Source: an uncultured bacterium (GTDB taxonomy: Bacteria; CSSED10-310; CALFER01). Taken from it: DNA of 38,499 nucleotides. The notes below the pieces were generated by a model. That model searched no databases and was not told the origin of the DNA. It worked only from the letters and a program-made list of their open reading frames with translations. The position numbers and the translations under genes were made by a program. The stretch covers positions 1-38,499 of the forward strand of contig CALFER010000008.1 in NCBI GenBank assembly GCA_937951895.1, in the 5' to 3' direction. This document shows positions 16,411 through 23,307 of the stretch, in pieces. How positions within the stretch are numbered: the first letter of the stretch is position 1; each line of letters begins with the position of its first letter.

Positions 16411-17169
16411 ATGAAACAGACGATAGCCGGGAAGATTGCTGATTATCTGCAGCCTGTCATTGACGGGCGGATTGTGGCGGATGTGCGGATCGGAGTAGGT
16501 TACACCTGCGTGCGACTCGACGATGGCAACACCGGGCTGGCCTGGACACCGCAGGGATCGGGCGGCAATTGCACGCACGAACCCAGAGCCGGGACGCTTG
16601 CGGGGAGTGCGGCAGGAGATCTTCTCGATCTGCTGATTCGTCCCACAGGGGTCCTCTCGCGAACCATCGGACTGGCCACCGCCAATGCGCTCAATGCAGG
16701 GATCACGCCTCCGGAATCCACTGCCCTCAACGTCATGGATCTCATTGAGATTCGCGCATCTGACAGGGTGGTCATGGTCGGTTTTTTCGGGCCCCTCATC
16801 CCGCGGATCAGGGAAATCGGGTGTCGATTGGACATTCTGGAACTCGATCGTGAGAAGCCCGGCACGATCGCTCCGGAAGAGGGCTGCAGTGCGCTTTCGG
16901 ATTGCGATGTCGCGATCATCACCGCCACGTCGATCATCACGGGGACGATCGACGAGTTGTTGGGGCAACTCGGCAATCCGCGCGCGGCTCTGGTATTAGG
17001 ACCTTCGACATTCATGCGTCCGGAGGTTTATGCAGGGACGAGTGTGACGCATATCGGTGGAGCCCGGGTGCGCGATGGGGCGGCGGTCGCGACGATCATC
17101 TCGGAAGGCGGGGGGACGATGGTATTGAAGCCGTATCTGGATTTCGAGACGATTGTGCTGCGGGGTTGA
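16411..17169 (+). CDS. DUF4213/DUF364 protein, putative heavy-metal chelation family
   Basis: 252 residues. The N-terminal part (residues ~1-85, with VRIGVGYTCVRLDDGNTGLAW) resembles DUF4213. The C-terminal part (from ~110, VVMVGFFGPLIPRIRE... and ALVLGPSTFMRPEVYAG) resembles the Rossmann-like DUF364. Pfam calls both putative heavy-metal chelation; no reaction is proven. Relatives are often found beside metal or corrinoid genes, which is not the case here. The ATG at 16411 follows GAGGGAGA. Confidence 0.8.
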   Translation: MKQTIAGKIADYLQPVIDGRIVADVRIGVGYTCVRLDDGNTGLAWTPQGSGGNCTHEPRAGTLAGSAAGDLLDLLIRPTGVLSRTIGLATANALNAGITPPESTALNVMDLIEIRASDRVVMVGFFGPLIPRIREIGCRLDILELDREKPGTIAPEEGCSALSDCDVAIITATSIITGTIDELLGQLGNPRAALVLGPSTFMRPEVYAGTSVTHIGGARVRDGAAVATIISEGGGTMVLKPYLDFETIVLRG

Positions 17170-17189
17170 CTGAAGGATTTGTCGATCCC

Positions 17190-17219
17190 TTGACAGGAAT
17201 CCCGGACTTTTGGTGTACT
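17190..17219 (+). promoter_or_regulatory. Candidate promoter for the alpha/beta hydrolase gene
   Basis: TTGACA (17190-17195), an exact -35 consensus, is followed after 18 bases by TGTACT (17214-17219). The distance to the start codon is about 100 bases. The -10 match is only moderate. Confidence 0.45.
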
Positions 17220-17320
17220 GGCTGTATCGGTATGACCCGCGAAGATGAAGCCAAAGGAAAGGAATCGGGACATCATGATTCGCGTGTTTGGCTGGGATCC
17301 CCGGAAGGAAGGGTTCTGAA

Positions 17321-18154
17321 ATGAACCTGGTGGAACCGCATCGGAGCAAATCAATGAAACATCCCTATCATTTCGACCATGTCTCGGGACGCATCGTCCC
17401 GATTGATGATGCTGAAATATATATCGAGGAAAAGGGCGATCCGTCGAAACCGGTTCTGATCCTGATGCACGGCGGTTTCGGAACGATCGAGGACTTCAAT
17501 CCGATCCTCCCGCCGGTCGCCTGCCACTTCCGGCTCATCGGAATCGACAGCCGGGCTCATGGCCGATCCGAGCAGGGTCGGCAACCCCTCTCATATCGGA
17601 TTCTGACGGACGATCTTGCTCGGATCATCGATCATCTCGATCTGAAGCAGTTCCATCTTCTGGGATTCAGTGACGGCGGGATCACCGCGTATCGGTATGC
17701 GGTGCGGCGCGATCCGAGGTTGCTCAAGGTCGTCACGATCGGGGCGAGTTGGGAGATGAGTGAATCCGAGCCGTGCTGGGAGATGGTCACGGGGATGACC
17801 GGTGACGCCTGGAAGGAGATGTTTCCGGACAGTTATCGGGCGTATATGCGACTCAATCCAGCTCCGGATTTCGACCGGTTCGCCGAACGGGTGCTGGCGA
17901 TGTGGACCGATCTTTCGGCCGACGGTCATCCCGGGGAGCGGGTTCGGGATATCGATGCCGAGATGCTCGTTGTGCGGGGTGACGACGATAATCTGACCAA
18001 TCCCGCGAGTCTGGTCCGGTTCAGGGAGATGAACGACAAGGTTCGGTTTCTCAATATACCGTTCGCGGATCACGTGGCGTTTCTGGATGCCCCTGAGATC
18101 TTTCTGCTGGCGATGTTCCGGTTCTTCGAGATCGAGTTGACCGAGACCTCCTGA
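17321..18154 (+). CDS. Alpha/beta hydrolase
   Basis: 277-residue hydrolase of the alpha/beta fold. The oxyanion loop HGGFG is at 50-54, the nucleophile elbow is GFSDGG with Ser117, the acid is in RGDDDN (Asp221-223), and the histidine is His251 in FADHVAF. The substrate cannot be inferred; relatives include esterases and C-C bond hydrolases. The ATG at 17321 follows GGAAGGAAGGG. There is no signal peptide, so it is probably cytoplasmic. It stands alone, with its own candidate promoter. Confidence 0.88.
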   Translation: MNLVEPHRSKSMKHPYHFDHVSGRIVPIDDAEIYIEEKGDPSKPVLILMHGGFGTIEDFNPILPPVACHFRLIGIDSRAHGRSEQGRQPLSYRILTDDLARIIDHLDLKQFHLLGFSDGGITAYRYAVRRDPRLLKVVTIGASWEMSESEPCWEMVTGMTGDAWKEMFPDSYRAYMRLNPAPDFDRFAERVLAMWTDLSADGHPGERVRDIDAEMLVVRGDDDNLTNPASLVRFREMNDKVRFLNIPFADHVAFLDAPEIFLLAMFRFFEIELTETS

Positions 18155-18298
18155 GAGAAGCCTGTTATATGACGCAGATTGGACATTAACCCGACTTGCA
18201 ACCGGCTTATTATGTATGAGCACATGGTGTTTCTCGAGGAACTGACGATCGCCGTATTCAATCAACACATGGGAACGGTTTGAAATAAGGAAGTTGCA

Positions 18299-18712
18299 AT
18301 GTCGATTCAAGAGCATTCATGCAAACGGCAGACCGGGGTGAAGAGACTTCGGATTCAGTTCGTCGGCGATCATCTGGTCGAGCAGATCATCCGGGGCGAG
18401 AAAACTGCGAGTGTGGCGCGATTGGAGGATGTGGCAGTCCGCGAGGACGACTACAACGATCCCCTGGTGATCGGTGCCATCTACGATGTATTCGATCGAT
18501 CCCTGACGCGACGAGCATCGATTCGTATCACGGGGATGCAGGTGTGCCGATGGGATTCGATTCCCGAAGCACTCTGGAGGGGTGAAGCGAACCAAAGTCC
18601 GGACGAGTTTCGCCGGGACCATGAGGAGTACTTTGATCATCCCGGGCCTGAGTTCGAGTTTGTAGCGTATTACTTCGAGACCATAACCGGCGAGGGAGGG
18701 ATGCCCGGATAA
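18299..18712 (+). CDS. ASCH domain protein
   Basis: 137 residues with an ASCH-type fold signature: LVEQIIRGEKTASVARL near residues 26-42, then a beta-barrel with IGAIYDVFD and IRITGMQVCRWDSIPEALW. ASCH domains are RNA-binding-like; some bacterial members are nucleoside or RNA-modification hydrolases, and none can be assigned here. AAGGAAG precedes the ATG. The last four codons and the stop lie inside the left copy of the ~498-bp duplication. Confidence 0.8.
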   Translation: MSIQEHSCKRQTGVKRLRIQFVGDHLVEQIIRGEKTASVARLEDVAVREDDYNDPLVIGAIYDVFDRSLTRRASIRITGMQVCRWDSIPEALWRGEANQSPDEFRRDHEEYFDHPGPEFEFVAYYFETITGEGGMPG

Positions 18713-19195
18713 TCGGCCGGAGAATCGGTGGTTTTCAACCCTCATCATCCTGTATGCTGTCTGTGTCGCGCATCGCTGCACGTGCTCGCAACGGAACCAT
18801 CAGGAATCAGGTGAAGCATGAAACGAGTGACCGGTATCGGCGGGATATTTTTCAAAGCGAAAGATCCCCGAAAACTACGCGAATGGTATCAGACGCATCT
18901 CGGGCTGGATCTGGAGTCCTGGGGAGGAACGGTGTTCAAATGGGCCTCTCCGGAAAATCCCTCCGGTACCGGATCGACAGTCTGGAGCATCTTCGAGGAC
19001 ACCAGCGACTACTTTTCACCCGGTACGGCGCGGTTCATGATCAACTATCGCGTCGAGAATCTCCGTGCGCTGCTCGAACTCCTCCGCACGGAGGGGTGTG
19101 AGGTGGACGACAAAGTCGAGGAATCCGAATTCGGGAAGTTCGGCTGGGTGATGGATCCCGAAGGCAACCGCGTCGAACTCTGGGAACCGCCGGAA
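18698..19195 (+). repeat. Left copy of ~498-bp direct repeat
   Basis: This segment recurs at 20727-21224, offset by 2,029 bases. By eye I find only three differences (at 18711, 18733 and 19192). It covers the end of the ASCH gene, the intergenic stretch and nearly all of the VOC gene. No transposase or target-site duplication is visible. Confidence 0.93.
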
Positions 19196-19204
19196 AATCA
19201 ATAA
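18818..19204 (+). CDS. VOC superfamily (glyoxalase-like) protein, copy 1
   Basis: 128 residues with a single-chain VOC fold: GIGGIFFKAKDPRKLREWYQ at the N-terminus and the closing strand GWVMDPEGNRVELWEPP. VOC proteins bind a metal and act in isomerisation, dioxygenation or antibiotic binding; the substrate is unknown here. It is the same as the copy at 20847 through residue 125 and ends in PENQ rather than PEP. The ATG follows AGGTGAAGC. DUF3592 follows after 11 bases. Confidence 0.9.
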   Translation: MKRVTGIGGIFFKAKDPRKLREWYQTHLGLDLESWGGTVFKWASPENPSGTGSTVWSIFEDTSDYFSPGTARFMINYRVENLRALLELLRTEGCEVDDKVEESEFGKFGWVMDPEGNRVELWEPPENQ

Positions 19205-19215
19205 AGGAGTGTGTG

Positions 19216-19755
19216 ATGACTCGTGTATCACATGATGGTCTTTCCCGAAAAGGACGTTTTTTCATCGTGCATGTCATTCCATTTGCAATCATTCTGGCTG
19301 GTGTGTTGGCAGTTATCAACGGAGCTCGCGATCTCAATCGAGCCAAGGCGAGTGTGAACTGGCCGGTATCGCAAGGGGTAATTGTCGAATCAAAAGTCAG
19401 TACCTCTCGATTGAGACACACGACTGGAAGACATGGGCGGAGCACCTCTTATCGAGCCAGAATCCGTTACCAGTTTGAAGTCGATGGCAAGGAGATCATC
19501 GGGAAGCACATCGCTTATGGTGAAATCTTCTATAGCCGCAAAGCAGCAGTCAAACGCGTGAATCAGTACCCGGAGTCCAGCAGCGTGAATGTTTATTACA
19601 TGCCGGGACATCCGGAAGTAAGTGTATTGGAACCCGGTGTGCACCCAGGGGTTTACTTTTTTCCCGGTATTGGGTTGGTCGTTCTGATCGCCGGTGTCTT
19701 TGCAGCGACTCGATTTCCAAGAATGTTTTTCGATGCAGAAGATCCAACGGGATGA
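19216..19755 (+). CDS. DUF3592 membrane protein
   Basis: 179 residues with hydrophobic segments at about 14-34 (FFIVHVIPFAIILAGVLAVI) and 144-165 (VYFFPGIGLVVLIAGVF), enclosing an extracytoplasmic-type beta domain with RARIRYQFEVDGKEIIG and VNVYYMPGHPEVSVLEPG, the hallmarks of DUF3592. Function is unknown. AAAGGAG precedes the ATG at 19216. It lies in the A/T-richer block between the two VOC repeats and may have arrived with it. Confidence 0.85.
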   Translation: MTRVSHDGLSRKGRFFIVHVIPFAIILAGVLAVINGARDLNRAKASVNWPVSQGVIVESKVSTSRLRHTTGRHGRSTSYRARIRYQFEVDGKEIIGKHIAYGEIFYSRKAAVKRVNQYPESSSVNVYYMPGHPEVSVLEPGVHPGVYFFPGIGLVVLIAGVFAATRFPRMFFDAEDPTG

Positions 19756-19841
19756 TGAGTATAGAAAAAAACGAAAAACGCCTTGATTCCAGCCATTGAT
19801 ACGCAGCGGCAGATGATTCTGGCAATTTCCTTATATAAACC

Positions 19842-19902
19842 TTGACTTCTCATCGTTTAGGCCGTATAATAGGTTCCTAAAACAGGATCAATAATAGGAC
19901 CT
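19842..19902 (+). promoter_or_regulatory. Promoter and candidate operators of toxin-antitoxin module 2
   Basis: TTGACT (19842-19847) and TATAAT (19865-19870) are 17 bases apart. Two related boxes, AATAGGTTCCT (19868-19878) and AATAGGACCT (19893-19902), lie 25 bases apart over and just after the -10; each has an AGG-n-CCT dyad. They are plausible binding sites for the RHH antitoxin. Confidence 0.72.
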
Positions 19903-19916
19903 GTTCGGAGGTGCTC

Positions 19917-20150
19917 ATGATTCAAGCCAAGTTCAGCCTTAAAGAATCGCATATTCAATTTATTGAACAATGCAAACGCTATGGATTTAAAGATAAAAGC
20001 GACGTCGTACGGACGGCCCTTGATCGCCTGTCTTCAGAATTGGCCAATCAGCGCTTGCGCGAGTCGGCTGCATTGTATGCCGAAATCTATGAAGAAGACG
20101 ATGAAACGCAAGAATGGACGAATGCAGCGGTATCAGAGTGGCCCAGATGA
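19917..20150 (+). CDS. Ribbon-helix-helix antitoxin of RHH-MazF module 2
   Basis: 77 residues. The N-terminal strand (QAKFSLKESHIQFIEQ) and DKSDVVRTALDRL helix form a ribbon-helix-helix DNA-binding domain, followed by an acidic toxin-binding tail (EEDDETQEWTNAAVSEWPR). The ATG at 19917 follows GGAGGT; a GTG two codons earlier overlaps that site. The stop overlaps the toxin start (ATGA). Base composition is clearly more A/T-rich than in the flanking genes. Confidence 0.87.
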   Translation: MIQAKFSLKESHIQFIEQCKRYGFKDKSDVVRTALDRLSSELANQRLRESAALYAEIYEEDDETQEWTNAAVSEWPR

Positions 20151-20503
20151 ACACGTTAACGCGTGGGATGGTTATCGATGTCAATCTTGATCCTTCAAAG
20201 GGTTCGGAAACGGGAAAGATCCGGCCTTGCGTGATTGTCACAAACAACACGTATAATGCACGAGTCCCGGTCATTCAGGTGGTTCCTCTGACAGAGTGGA
20301 GCGTGAGAAAAGCCGGCATCATCACGAATGTGGATATTGTTCCATCCACGAGTAACGGGTTATCCAAGAAATCGGTGGCAGATTGCTTGCAGACACGTCC
20401 TATTGATCATCGCGCTCGATTCGTCAAAATACGAGGCAAACTGGAAGACGGGATCATGGAGAAAATTGACGAAGCTTTAAAAATTGTTTTCGACCTTGTT
20501 TAA
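20147..20503 (+). CDS. MazF/PemK-type toxin of module 2
   Basis: 118 residues with RGMVIDVNLDPSKGSETGK then IRPCVIVTN, and KSVADCLQTRPIDHRARF, as in MazF/PemK endoribonucleases. It is translationally coupled to the antitoxin. It is distinct in sequence from module 1, so the two are not recent duplicates. The A/T-rich 3' end (AAAATTGTTTTCGACC) supports a foreign origin for this block. Confidence 0.9.
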   Translation: MNTLTRGMVIDVNLDPSKGSETGKIRPCVIVTNNTYNARVPVIQVVPLTEWSVRKAGIITNVDIVPSTSNGLSKKSVADCLQTRPIDHRARFVKIRGKLEDGIMEKIDEALKIVFDLV

Positions 20504-20726
20504 AGGCTTTTAGCATCATTTAAAACAGAGCTTATCGGGGGCATAATATATCCTGGGATTAATCCCATTGATCGGCCCGGCAAACCGCATCAACCCGGAC
20601 TGGCAACTTCGCGATGTTTCATTTCCGGCCGGTTATGCGAAGTGCTGTGTTGATAGTCGTGCTCAGCGGGTTCCGCAGGCTTGTCCACTACGGTCCGGCA
20701 GACCGGAGTTGGAAGCTCGCGGAGAC
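20504..20726. other. Intergenic spacer between module 2 and the right VOC repeat
   Basis: No gene is supported here. A 12-base perfect palindrome, GGGATTAATCCC, is at 20555-20566. The last ~110 bases are GC-rich and do not resemble the sequence upstream of the left VOC copy, so this marks the junction of the inserted block. Confidence 0.6.
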
Positions 20727-21224
20727 GGGATGCCCGGATGATCGGCCGGAGAATCGGTGGTATTCAACCCTCATCATCCTGTATGCTGTCTGTGTCGCGC
20801 ATCGCTGCACGTGCTCGCAACGGAACCATCAGGAATCAGGTGAAGCATGAAACGAGTGACCGGTATCGGCGGGATATTTTTCAAAGCGAAAGATCCCCGA
20901 AAACTACGCGAATGGTATCAGACGCATCTCGGGCTGGATCTGGAGTCCTGGGGAGGAACGGTGTTCAAATGGGCCTCTCCGGAAAATCCCTCCGGTACCG
21001 GATCGACAGTCTGGAGCATCTTCGAGGACACCAGCGACTACTTTTCACCCGGTACGGCGCGGTTCATGATCAACTATCGCGTCGAGAATCTCCGTGCGCT
21101 GCTCGAACTCCTCCGCACGGAGGGGTGTGAGGTGGACGACAAAGTCGAGGAATCCGAATTCGGGAAGTTCGGCTGGGTGATGGATCCCGAAGGCAACCGC
21201 GTCGAACTCTGGGAACCGCCCGAA
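20727..21224 (+). repeat. Right copy of ~498-bp direct repeat
   Basis: Nearly identical to 18698-19195. The equivalent of the ASCH tail is retained as ATGCCCGGATGA, but the rest of ASCH is missing upstream. Together the repeats frame 1,531 bases carrying DUF3592 and toxin-antitoxin module 2. Confidence 0.93.
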
Positions 21225-21230
21225 CCATGA
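20847..21230 (+). CDS. VOC superfamily (glyoxalase-like) protein, copy 2
   Basis: 127 residues, the same as copy 1 up to residue 125 and ending PEP. Its TGA overlaps the ATG of the next gene (ATGA at 21227-21230). That coupling suggests copy 2 keeps the original downstream junction, while copy 1 keeps the original upstream junction with ASCH. Function as for copy 1. Confidence 0.9.
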   Translation: MKRVTGIGGIFFKAKDPRKLREWYQTHLGLDLESWGGTVFKWASPENPSGTGSTVWSIFEDTSDYFSPGTARFMINYRVENLRALLELLRTEGCEVDDKVEESEFGKFGWVMDPEGNRVELWEPPEP

Positions 21231-21496
21231 CGCCGATATCCGATTCCGATCGACGTCAGGCGGATGCTCTCGTGTGCAAAAACCCTCCGCAGGACGGATT
21301 CATGCTCGTGCGCGCACACCTGTCCAAAGGGGACCTCTTCGGTTTCGATCCCGTCGCCGCGTTCCTTTCGATGGGCGACGCGGAAGAATACTGCCGTCTC
21401 ATGCAGATCGACCTGCAGTGCTTCGGAGGCTGGCCGGATTGGGATTCCTGTGAAATCTGGCCGATCCGGGACGGGCGCGTGGTCGAGCGAGGGTAA
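21227..21496 (+). CDS. Hypothetical small protein coupled to VOC copy 2
   Basis: 89 residues, soluble, with DGFMLVRAHLSKGDLFGFDP and a tryptophan-rich end (GGWPDWDSCEIWPIRDGR). It has no signal peptide, and I do not recognise the family. The start overlaps the VOC stop and the next gene begins four bases after its own stop, so it sits in a three-gene translational unit. Confidence 0.65.
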   Translation: MTPISDSDRRQADALVCKNPPQDGFMLVRAHLSKGDLFGFDPVAAFLSMGDAEEYCRLMQIDLQCFGGWPDWDSCEIWPIRDGRVVERG

Positions 21497-21500
21497 TCGG

Positions 21501-22151
21501 ATGCAGCAGGATCCCGGAGTGTTCGCCATCCCGATCCAACTCGATGAGGGGCTGGAATGCGATCGTTCCGCATTTCGTGACGTGTGCCTCCGTGCGCAAC
21601 GCCGCCTCATGCGATTCGCGCGGGAGCACGGTTGGCAGGACTGCATGACCCGGCCGTTCGCGCAGGCATGGCGTGTCTTCAGTGACAAACGGCAGTTCGA
21701 TGAAAAACTGCGGATGTTGTGCGGTGTCGGGGAGGATGTTCCGATTCCTTCCACCTACTGCGCGGCGCTCGAAAAGGACACCCTCATCAGTGTTTCACCT
21801 GCGCTCTATTCGATGCTCTTTCCGCAGGGCATCGAACCGGATGCATATGAAAAACTGATCACCCATGAGTTTGCGCACCGTTTGCATATCCGGATTCTTC
21901 AAGGGAATGAAGACGCAATGGGGCCGATCTGGTTCTTTGAAGGATTCGCGCTTCTCGCGGCGGATCAACTCATCGATGCCGCGCCTGTTCTGGACCGTGA
22001 CGGTATCGTTCGGGTTGTCGAATCGCAAGAGCGCGAGGATTATCGGCGGTATGTCACGGTGATCCGCCATTTTGTCGCTCGTGCACCCCTCAGGGAACTG
22101 GTCGAACGGGCGGGACGGACCGATTTTACTGAGTGGTTGACGTGTCTGTGA
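21501..22151 (+). CDS. Putative zinc metallopeptidase (HExxH)
   Basis: 216 residues with the zinc-binding motif HEFAH (His122, Glu123, His126) and a likely third ligand Glu147 in IWFFEGFALL, about 20 residues later, as in gluzincins such as peptidase M1/MA-like proteins. It lacks a signal peptide and the usual large accessory domains, so it is a minimal catalytic domain, probably cytoplasmic. The ATG at 21501 follows GAGGG and lies four bases after the preceding stop. The substrate is unknown. Confidence 0.7.
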   Translation: MQQDPGVFAIPIQLDEGLECDRSAFRDVCLRAQRRLMRFAREHGWQDCMTRPFAQAWRVFSDKRQFDEKLRMLCGVGEDVPIPSTYCAALEKDTLISVSPALYSMLFPQGIEPDAYEKLITHEFAHRLHIRILQGNEDAMGPIWFFEGFALLAADQLIDAAPVLDRDGIVRVVESQEREDYRRYVTVIRHFVARAPLRELVERAGRTDFTEWLTCL

Positions 22152-22212
22152 TGAGAAGGCTCTTTGAATGTGCGATCATGGGCGTAGCATGAATTGGCGT
22201 GGGAGGACTACC

Positions 22213-22554
22213 ATGGCATCTGACAAGGATCTGGTTGATTACATCGTGGAGCAGATGGAGGAGGCCGGTGACATCCGGTCGCGGAAAATGTTCGGGGAAT
22301 ACGCCGTCTACTGCAACGGCAAGATCGTCGCGCTGATCTGCGACAACCGGTTGCTCGTGCGCCCGACCGACGCCGGCCGGGCCTTCATCGGGCAGGTAGA
22401 AGAGGATTTCCCTTACCCCGGCGCAAAACCGCATTTTCTGATCCGGGACGGGTTCGAAGATCGGGAGTGGATCGGCGAACTGATCCGGATTACGGCGGAA
22501 GAATCCCCGGAACCGAAACCGAAACGGAAATCGGCGGGGCGGAAAAGAGTTTAG
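22213..22554 (+). CDS. TfoX N-terminal domain protein
   Basis: 113 residues with the TfoX_N pattern: a helical start (DLVDYIVEQMEEAGDIRSRKMFGEYAVYCNG begins near residue 6) and DNRLLVRPTDAGRAF. The C-terminal TfoX domain of competence regulators is missing, and the tail is a basic KPKRKSAGRKRV. Single-domain TfoX_N proteins are common and uncharacterised. GGGAGG precedes the ATG at 22213. The stop overlaps that of the convergent small gene. Confidence 0.85.
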   Translation: MASDKDLVDYIVEQMEEAGDIRSRKMFGEYAVYCNGKIVALICDNRLLVRPTDAGRAFIGQVEEDFPYPGAKPHFLIRDGFEDREWIGELIRITAEESPEPKPKRKSAGRKRV

Positions 22555-22712
22555 TTCGAGCGTGGTTCGTGGGCTGTCTTGTCGACCGGTTGGTTCGGCT
22601 GACGAATGTCTCGCTGCATCCTTTTCCGGAGCCGATCGGCGCCCAGTGCGATGCACAGGTCGAACAGCTCACTGACCCGTTGAAGCCGTTTCGTGACAGC
22701 TTCGGGTCTCAT
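22551..22712 (-). CDS. Small protein partner downstream of the nucleotidyltransferase
   Basis: About 53 residues beginning MRPEAVTKRLQRVSELFDLC, helical and basic. It follows the nucleotidyltransferase after one base; the alternative ATG at 22724 would overlap that gene by 11 bases. AAGG upstream favours 22712. A small helical protein after this type of nucleotidyltransferase gene is an arrangement I recall from other genomes, suggesting a two-component module, possibly toxin-antitoxin-like. Confidence 0.55.
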   Translation of the reverse strand: MRPEAVTKRLQRVSELFDLCIALGADRLRKRMQRDIRQPNQPVDKTAHEPRSN

Positions 22713-22713
22713 G

Positions 22714-23178
22714 TCAACCTTCATCGCGCAATCGTTCCAGCAGGACGATATCGTCCCTGTCCTGTCCGTTGCTCCGCATGCGTTTGAGTTCAATCAATCC
22801 GTCGATTGATACAGTCGAGAGTTGACCGAAATTCCAGGATAATCGGACACGCGAATCCCAGACAGTCTGAATCGCTTCCGACACGAACATGAAGTCCAGA
22901 TCGAAAGGGATGTGGGTTTCCGGGTCGATCCGAGTCAGTCGATGCATGTCGATCCGTCCCTCCGCAAGTTTCTTGCTCCCGGCATCGATCGTATACCCGA
23001 GATCGACGGCGATGGCGCGAATTCGGTCGAAATCGGATCGCCGGACGATGAGATCGATATCGACGGTCGATCTGGGGAAGGCATGCACGGCCATGGCCAG
23101 GCCGCCGCAAAGCGCATACTCGATTCCTTCGGAATCCAACGCGTCGATCAGGGCCCTGAGTTCATTCAGCAGATTCAT
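22714..23178 (-). CDS. Nucleotidyltransferase domain protein (AbiEii/MNT-like)
   Basis: 154 residues. CGGLAMAVHAFPRSTVDIDL (about 24-43) contains the GG...DxD motif of the nucleotidyltransferase superfamily, with Gly25-Gly26 and Asp40/Asp42 as catalytic and metal-binding residues. The rest (DMHRLTRID, FDLDFMFVS, SIDGLIELKRMR) is typical of single-domain members annotated as AbiEii-type or nucleotidyl transferase. Related proteins act as toxins or antitoxins by transferring nucleotides to RNA or proteins. Coupled to the small gene downstream. Confidence 0.82.
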   Translation of the reverse strand: MNLLNELRALIDALDSEGIEYALCGGLAMAVHAFPRSTVDIDLIVRRSDFDRIRAIAVDLGYTIDAGSKKLAEGRIDMHRLTRIDPETHIPFDLDFMFVSEAIQTVWDSRVRLSWNFGQLSTVSIDGLIELKRMRSNGQDRDDIVLLERLRDEG

Positions 23179-23242
23179 CCCGATTCCCTCATGAGCTCGA
23201 AATATAATGCCTCGGTCCGTGAATCACAAACGGTCATTCCTC

Positions 23243-23270
23243 TTGCATTTCGCTCCGTTCGGATTATATT
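23243..23270 (+). promoter_or_regulatory. Candidate typA promoter
   Basis: TTGCAT (23243-23248) and TATATT (23265-23270) are separated by 16 bases, 37 bases ahead of the proposed TTG start. Confidence 0.5.
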
Positions 23271-23307
23271 GCAGCCGGCTCGAACTGCCGAAACGGAGGG
23301 CATCCAG

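Noticed and set aside
18754..19101. Alternative open frame over VOC copy 1 (and its equivalent at 20681-21130)
   Set aside because: It is a shadow of the VOC gene; only the VOC frame shows a recognisable fold signature.
20555..20566. GGGATTAATCCC palindrome as a terminator of module 2
   Set aside because: There is no loop and no following T-run, so it is unlikely to terminate transcription.
19196..20726. Insertion sequence between the VOC repeats
   Set aside because: No transposase, no terminal inverted repeats and no short target-site duplication are visible.
22912..23307. In-frame upstream extension of typA
   Set aside because: It runs antisense through the nucleotidyltransferase gene, has no homology-like content, and a good ribosome binding site sits before the TTG at 23308, giving the normal TypA length.
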